NCBI GenBank assembly: GCA_905372035.1
Contig: CAJPNN010000054.1
Coordinates: 1-9,761 of the forward strand
Direction of reading: 5' to 3'
Length of the DNA: 9,761 bases
DNA from: Bacillota bacterium
Lineage (GTDB): Bacteria > Bacillota > Clostridia > Peptostreptococcales > Anaerovoracaceae
In this document: one piece after another, positions 6,608 to 9,761 of the stretch
How the letters are laid out: every line of letters starts with the position of its first letter
How positions within the stretch are numbered: position 1 is the first letter of the stretch
Position numbers and translations under genes: made by a program
The notes under the pieces: generated by a model
The model's database searches: none
What the model saw: the letters and a program-made list of their open reading frames with translations, nothing else
Told to the model about the DNA's origin: nothing

Positions 6608-7127
6608 CCATTTTGATAAGGTTGATTGGAAAGAGTTTTTCTTGGACGAGATTTGCAATATTAACTCTGGTGTTAGGCTTACAAAGGCAAACATGAATGA
6701 AGGTAAGATGCCATTTATAGGAGCAACAAATTCTAATAACGGAATTACTAACTTTGTAAGTAATACTAATAAATCATTAGATAAAAATGTGCTTGGAGTA
6801 AATTATAATGGAAGTGTAGTAGAGAATTTCTATCATCCATATGAGTGTATTTTTTCTGATGATGTTAAACGCATTTCTTTCAAGGATGATGAGGGACAAA
6901 ATAAATATTGCTATTTATTTCTAAAGCAGATGATACTGAAGCAGAAAGAAAAATATCGTTATGCTTATAAATTTAATGGAGATAGAATGGCAAGACAAAA
7001 AATTATGATGCCGGTGGATGAAAACAATGCAATTAATTATGTGGCGATAGAAAAATTTATAAAGGCTAAAGAGATGAACCTTATAGTCAATATTATTGAG
7101 AATTTAGGAGGATATAATCATGAATGA
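6600..7127 (+). CDS. Solitary single-TRD specificity protein (half HsdS)
   Basis: 175-aa protein equal to one half of a specificity subunit. It opens MYNHFDKVDWKEFFLDEICN, parallel to MYKYHLKDVEWKAF of the preceding gene, followed by MPFIGATNSNNGITNF (the position of IPYITRTSINNG), then FNGDRMARQKIMMPVDENNA and a helix YVAIEKFIKAKE. The order of elements equals TRD1 and TRD2 of its neighbour, pointing to tandem duplication and divergence. There is no visible Shine-Dalgarno before ATG 6600, so translation probably depends on coupling through the 8-nt overlap ATGTATAA. It may act as a homodimer (half-S proteins can replace a full S by dimerising), as an alternative partner of the methylase, or as a third TRD when fused to the first gene by repeat-length change. 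A decayed remnant is less likely because the frame is intact. Confidence 0.82.
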   Translation: MYNHFDKVDWKEFFLDEICNINSGVRLTKANMNEGKMPFIGATNSNNGITNFVSNTNKSLDKNVLGVNYNGSVVENFYHPYECIFSDDVKRISFKDDEGQNKYCYLFLKQMILKQKEKYRYAYKFNGDRMARQKIMMPVDENNAINYVAIEKFIKAKEMNLIVNIIENLGGYNHE

Positions 7128-8079
7128 TATTATAAAAGTATTTGATATTGGTACAGATGTTAAAGAAAATGAAATTGATGGAAAACAAAGGGATAATATT
7201 TTAAATCTATTTAATGAATTAGGCAAAGAAACACATCTGATTACAAATTGTTATTTAAATCAAGAGGTAGACGATTATAAGGAAAGTCCAATATATTATT
7301 TTAATGAGTGTGATGGAAAAGATCAGTTTAATTATAAACAAATTGCAGAAGATTTGTTACGAGCTGAATGCAAGACGGATAATACCCGAAACAGTACGAT
7401 ACGAGAGGGGTTGCTATTTATAAAAGCAAATTCGAGTTCTATTATAGTAATGAAACTCGAAAAATTAACGGTTATTGATAAGGCAACCTATGAAATTAAG
7501 AGTGAGCTGGGAAAAGAAAAAGATTATTTTAAGGTTTGTACATTTAAAGGAGAATACTCTGACATAAAGATAATTGATAAGAACAAAACAGCTGCTAAAT
7601 ATTGGTACCAAAAGTTTTTAAAATTAACAAGAAAAAGAACTGCAGAAGATAATACAAATGATGTTATAGATTTGATAGCACAAGATAAATTCTACAAGGA
7701 AGATATATGTAAAAAAGAAAATTATAAAGAAATAAAGAGATTTACGGAGTACTATTTATTTGATAATAAGAAGTTCGATAAATCGGATTTGTTTAATGAA
7801 CTTAATAGTAGTGGCTTAATAGAACTACAAAAGGAAGATGACTTATTTTCTTCAAATTCAGAAAGGATTGACTCTGATTTCGAAATATCCGAAAATGAAA
7901 TAAACAAAAAATATCAAAAGAAAATAAAAACTTCTGATGAAATTACTATTACTACTAAAAATTATTTAGAAAGCATTAGGGATAGTCAGCTTACCTTTGA
8001 CGAAAAAAATAAAAAAATAACTATCTTCATTGATGAGAAATATTTAGATGAAGTTAAGGAGCAACTAAAAAATGAGTAG
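7120..8079 (+). CDS. Unknown protein, weakly NA37/YejK-like, in RM operon
   Basis: 319-aa soluble protein I do not firmly recognise. No signal peptide or membrane segment. Three stretches recall the 37-kDa nucleoid-associated family (YejK/NdpA): a hydrophobic strand pair REGLLFIKANSSSIIVMKLE (95-114), a block IIDKNKTAAKYWYQKFLKLT followed by RKR (151-173), and a C-terminal ITITTKNYLESI then LTFDEKNKKITIFID (275-305), matching by eye the order of 'LTI..D..LLGERIFWD....TLTIKG' in YejK. The middle (about 195-265) is charged and low in complexity. SD AGGAGG (7106-7111) is 8 nt before ATG 7120, and it overlaps the half-S gene by 8 nt (ATGAATGA). If the resemblance holds it may bind DNA or nucleoid and act as sensor or adaptor for the membrane protein encoded next; this is inference. 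Confidence 0.7.
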   Translation: MNDIIKVFDIGTDVKENEIDGKQRDNILNLFNELGKETHLITNCYLNQEVDDYKESPIYYFNECDGKDQFNYKQIAEDLLRAECKTDNTRNSTIREGLLFIKANSSSIIVMKLEKLTVIDKATYEIKSELGKEKDYFKVCTFKGEYSDIKIIDKNKTAAKYWYQKFLKLTRKRTAEDNTNDVIDLIAQDKFYKEDICKKENYKEIKRFTEYYLFDNKKFDKSDLFNELNSSGLIELQKEDDLFSSNSERIDSDFEISENEINKKYQKKIKTSDEITITTKNYLESIRDSQLTFDEKNKKITIFIDEKYLDEVKEQLKNE

Positions 8080-9238
8080 AGAGTGGAAGGGAACCTCCTT
8101 AAAAATTTATGATGCAAACTCTTGTTTTGTTAAACGGTTAAAACAAGAAGGCATTAGTTTGCGTGAAAATGATGATGAAATTACATTAGAAAATCAGAAG
8201 AATTATTTTATATATGAAAATGAATTTATAGAACAGTCTAAAAATTTAATATCAATGATTAAGAAATATACGCAGAAAGAATATAGTGATAAAAGTAGGG
8301 CGTATTTTAGTGATAGAAATGAATTTAAAAATATTCAATCTATTTTTGGCGATTTACATAAGTACTTAGAGGTAACTAAAAATAATGTAATAGATGGAGA
8401 TATTAGAGAGTTCAATATATCAATAAATGTTCTAAACAATATAATGGATGATTCTCGAAAACCAAGACTTTTTTTAGATATTTTAATTATGTTTGCTCTT
8501 GGTAATAGAGTGAGTTATGATGCGGAAAATGTTGGAGTAGAATTTAATTTAGATGAAGAGCATTATAGAGTAGATATTGATATTGTAAATTCTGATCCTA
8601 TAAATTTATATCCAATTTATAATTGGATATTTAATGATGAGGAATATAAAGATTCATATACTGTTAAACTAAATATCGTTAGGCAAGTAATAATTAGAAA
8701 AAGAAGTATTACAGATACTTTGGGTATACTTACGGACAGTAAATTAGCATACAAAAGGATAATTTCCAAGAAAACAGATGATTATTTTAACCAATTAAAT
8801 CAACTGAAAGAAGATTTTTTAGTATTATCAAAAAATGAGAATAGTGCGTTGAGAGCGCTTAATATTGCTTTTTTTGCTTGGTTAGGATATTTAGGAATTG
8901 AGCTATTTAAAATTATAGTTAATTATAATAAGGCAGATATTCTCACATATCTATTTTGTTCAACAGGAGCCAAGAAGGGGATAGTGATAATGGGGTTTAT
9001 AATAGCATTATTTTTCGTTTTTTTTGCATATGTCTTAGAGATTAAATCATTAGAGAAAACGTATAATGTTATTAAGAAGATTTACAAGGATAAAATATTA
9101 TTTGAAAATGAGTCTAAAGAGGATGAAAAATTTGAAAGTACGATTAGTAAGCCTGAAATCGGAAAGCTACAAAAGACAGTATTTACAGTAATATTAGTGC
9201 TTTTGTTTTTTAGATTTTTTAAAACTTTTCCATGGTAA
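8072..9238 (+). CDS. Unknown protein with cytoplasmic N-domain and C-terminal membrane segments
   Basis: 388-aa protein of unrecognised family. Residues 1-255 are hydrophilic and rich in Asp, Asn, Lys and Ile, with no motif I can name. Membrane segments follow: about 262-283 (AFFAWLGYLGIELFKIIV), 302-324 (IVIMGFIIALFFVFFAYVLE), and a third near 369-383 (TVFTVILVLLFFRFF). A basic cytosolic loop (KSLEKTYNVIKKIYKDK) lies between the second and third. The layout (large cytosolic domain, short membrane anchor or pore) is common to membrane effectors of abortive-infection systems, but no effector family is identified. ATG 8072 follows AAGGAG (8056-8061) and overlaps the previous gene by 8 nt (ATGAGTAG), so both are likely made together and may work as a pair. 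Last gene of the operon; codon use is very AT-rich. Confidence 0.75.
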   Translation: MSREWKGTSLKIYDANSCFVKRLKQEGISLRENDDEITLENQKNYFIYENEFIEQSKNLISMIKKYTQKEYSDKSRAYFSDRNEFKNIQSIFGDLHKYLEVTKNNVIDGDIREFNISINVLNNIMDDSRKPRLFLDILIMFALGNRVSYDAENVGVEFNLDEEHYRVDIDIVNSDPINLYPIYNWIFNDEEYKDSYTVKLNIVRQVIIRKRSITDTLGILTDSKLAYKRIISKKTDDYFNQLNQLKEDFLVLSKNENSALRALNIAFFAWLGYLGIELFKIIVNYNKADILTYLFCSTGAKKGIVIMGFIIALFFVFFAYVLEIKSLEKTYNVIKKIYKDKILFENESKEDEKFESTISKPEIGKLQKTVFTVILVLLFFRFFKTFPW

Positions 9239-9540
9239 GTTTAATTGGAACTGGGACTGGGATGGGTAAAATAATCTCAAAACAGATTTAAATGGAACGA
9301 ATTTACCAATATGCAATAAACGAAAAGCCTTTGTTTTGAACGCTTTTGAATGCAATGAACAATATAAAAAGAAGAGTGGGAGTAGAGTAACAAATATGTT
9401 TCTCTTATAAAACCGTTCAAAAATACAGTGTTTTAACAGTTTGAGGAAACAAAAATCTCCTGAGTGATACTGTTTTGATACTAAAAAGCTGAAAAAAGCA
9501 GCTTTAAAAGGGAGTTGTTGAATTTAGGTAAATTGTTTAG
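9239..9540. other. Intergenic region after the cargo operon
   Basis: About 300 AT-rich bases without a credible gene on either strand. I see a weak hairpin AAAAGC (9323-9328) / GCTTTT (9342-9347) with a 13-nt loop that might end the operon, a near-identical direct repeat ATGCAATAAAC (9311-9321) and ATGCAATGAAC (9350-9360), and an AACAGT/ACTGTT inverted pair flanking about 30 bases near 9435-9474. None is strong enough to name. This is where the right boundary of the cargo insertion would be expected. Confidence 0.5.
9485..9505. repeat. Small hairpin AAAGCTG / CAGCTTT
   Basis: Perfect 7-bp inverted repeat (9485-9491 and 9499-9505) with a 7-nt A-rich loop. It is followed by AAAAGGG, not a T-run, on the + strand. 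On the - strand the flanking TTTTTAG could serve as a modest T-tract. Possible terminator for either direction; uncertain. Confidence 0.35.
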
Positions 9541-9572
9541 AAAGCCTTCCATCGTTTTGCCGGGAGGCTTTT
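9541..9572 (+). terminator. Rho-independent terminator before the last gene
   Basis: AAAGCCTTCC (9541-9550) pairs with GGGAGGCTTT (9562-9571) as a 10-bp stem with one G-T wobble and an 11-nt loop, ending in TTTT. The short T-tract makes it moderate. Its right arm contains GGGAGG, which is also an excellent Shine-Dalgarno 5 nt before a GTG at 9573, so it could instead regulate translation or readthrough into the next gene. Confidence 0.6.
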
Positions 9573-9617
9573 GTGGAAATAGTGGGTGGCAAATTAGAAG
9601 TTGTGGGGATAAAAGAT

Positions 9618-9761
9618 ATGAAGAGAGAGATTTTAGACAGGATAGAGGCATTAGGTGGAAATATATCATCGGTTGCAGGAAAGTCTTTAGCTGAGGATCT
9701 ATGTAGCATTACATTTGAAACAGTTTTATACAGAAAAAATGTTGATACACCATGGGCAGCT
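9618..9761 (+). CDS. Unrecognised protein, 5' part only (runs off window)
   Basis: 48 codons are visible from ATG 9618 and the frame remains open at the window edge. The sequence begins MKREILDRIEALGGNISSVA and continues through KSLAEDLCSITFETVLY to DTPW. The helix-then-GGNI pattern and the clean codons look coding. GGGG at 9605-9608 is a usable ribosome-binding site. The frame stays open upstream to 9528, and a GTG at 9573 with GGGAGG (9562-9567) five bases before it would add 15 residues; either start is possible. I do not recognise the family with confidence. By style it could be a small cytosolic immunity or accessory protein of Gram-positive mobile islands, but that is a guess. Confidence 0.55.
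   Translation, partial: MKREILDRIEALGGNISSVAGKSLAEDLCSITFETVLYRKNVDTPWAA

Noticed and set aside
6576..7127. Half-S as a broken-off 3' end of a single hsdS pseudogene
   Set aside because: The upstream gene already has two complete TRDs and a closing helix, and the half-S begins with its own family-like start, so it is an additional module, not a truncated tail.
7120..9238. Kiwa (KwaB/KwaA) pair
   Set aside because: The membrane protein is about twice the length of KwaA and mostly cytosolic, gene order differs, and the 319-aa protein resembles YejK ends rather than the KwaB domain as I remember it.
9247..9266. G-rich run with four G tracts as a G-quadruplex
   Set aside because: One of the tracts is only GG, so at best a two-tier structure; no nearby feature gives it meaning.
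9311..9360. Direct repeat ATGCAATAAAC / ATGCAATGAAC as an attachment site
   Set aside because: Only 11 bp with a mismatch, 39 bp apart, and no matching copy seen at the left side of the cargo near 3020-3090.

Overview
The window looks like an integrative or mobilizable element of a low-GC, Gram-positive anaerobe (Bacillota, probably a clostridial lineage). The grounds are strong AT-richness, consensus purine-rich Shine-Dalgarno sites before most genes, and a primase / VapE / MobC backbone common in Firmicutes elements. All recognisable genes are on the + strand. I see no rRNA, tRNA, CRISPR array or insertion sequence.

Region 1 (1-3065) is element backbone. It holds an archaeo-eukaryotic-type primase split into two frames (57-593 and about 577-978), a VapE-type P-loop ATPase (971-2362), a roughly 310-base non-coding stretch with three inverted repeats (2363-2674, a candidate oriT/regulatory region), and mobC (2675-3019) closed by a strong terminator. 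The relaxase normally found next to mobC is not there.

Region 2 (3066-9238) is a self-contained cargo operon of six genes from one promoter. In order these are an XRE-type regulator whose probable operator is a perfect palindrome over the -10 and start site; a 656-aa protein that joins an N-terminal PD-(D/E)XK-like nuclease motif to an N6-adenine methyltransferase; a two-TRD specificity subunit; a solitary half-size specificity subunit; a 319-aa protein with weak resemblance to nucleoid-associated NA37/YejK proteins; and a 388-aa protein with C-terminal membrane segments. Every junction is an 8-nt overlap of the form ATGNNTRR, so the last two genes appear to be an integral part of the system. 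No separate HsdR is present. The layout (nuclease fused to methylase, plus separate S) is that of BcgI-like Type IIB restriction-modification.

The most striking signal is an (AT)8 dinucleotide tract at 6583-6598, exactly at the junction of the two specificity genes. Translating the alternatives, gain of one AT unit removes the stop of the first gene and fuses it in frame to the second, giving a predicted three-TRD protein of about 534 aa. Loss of one unit keeps the genes separate with a TAATG junction. The locus therefore has the architecture of a phase-variable, specificity-switching restriction system, carrying two extra proteins of unknown role, one of them membrane-anchored.

Region 3 (9239-9761) is a gene-poor stretch with two hairpins, one a likely terminator, followed by the start of an unrecognised gene that runs off the end.
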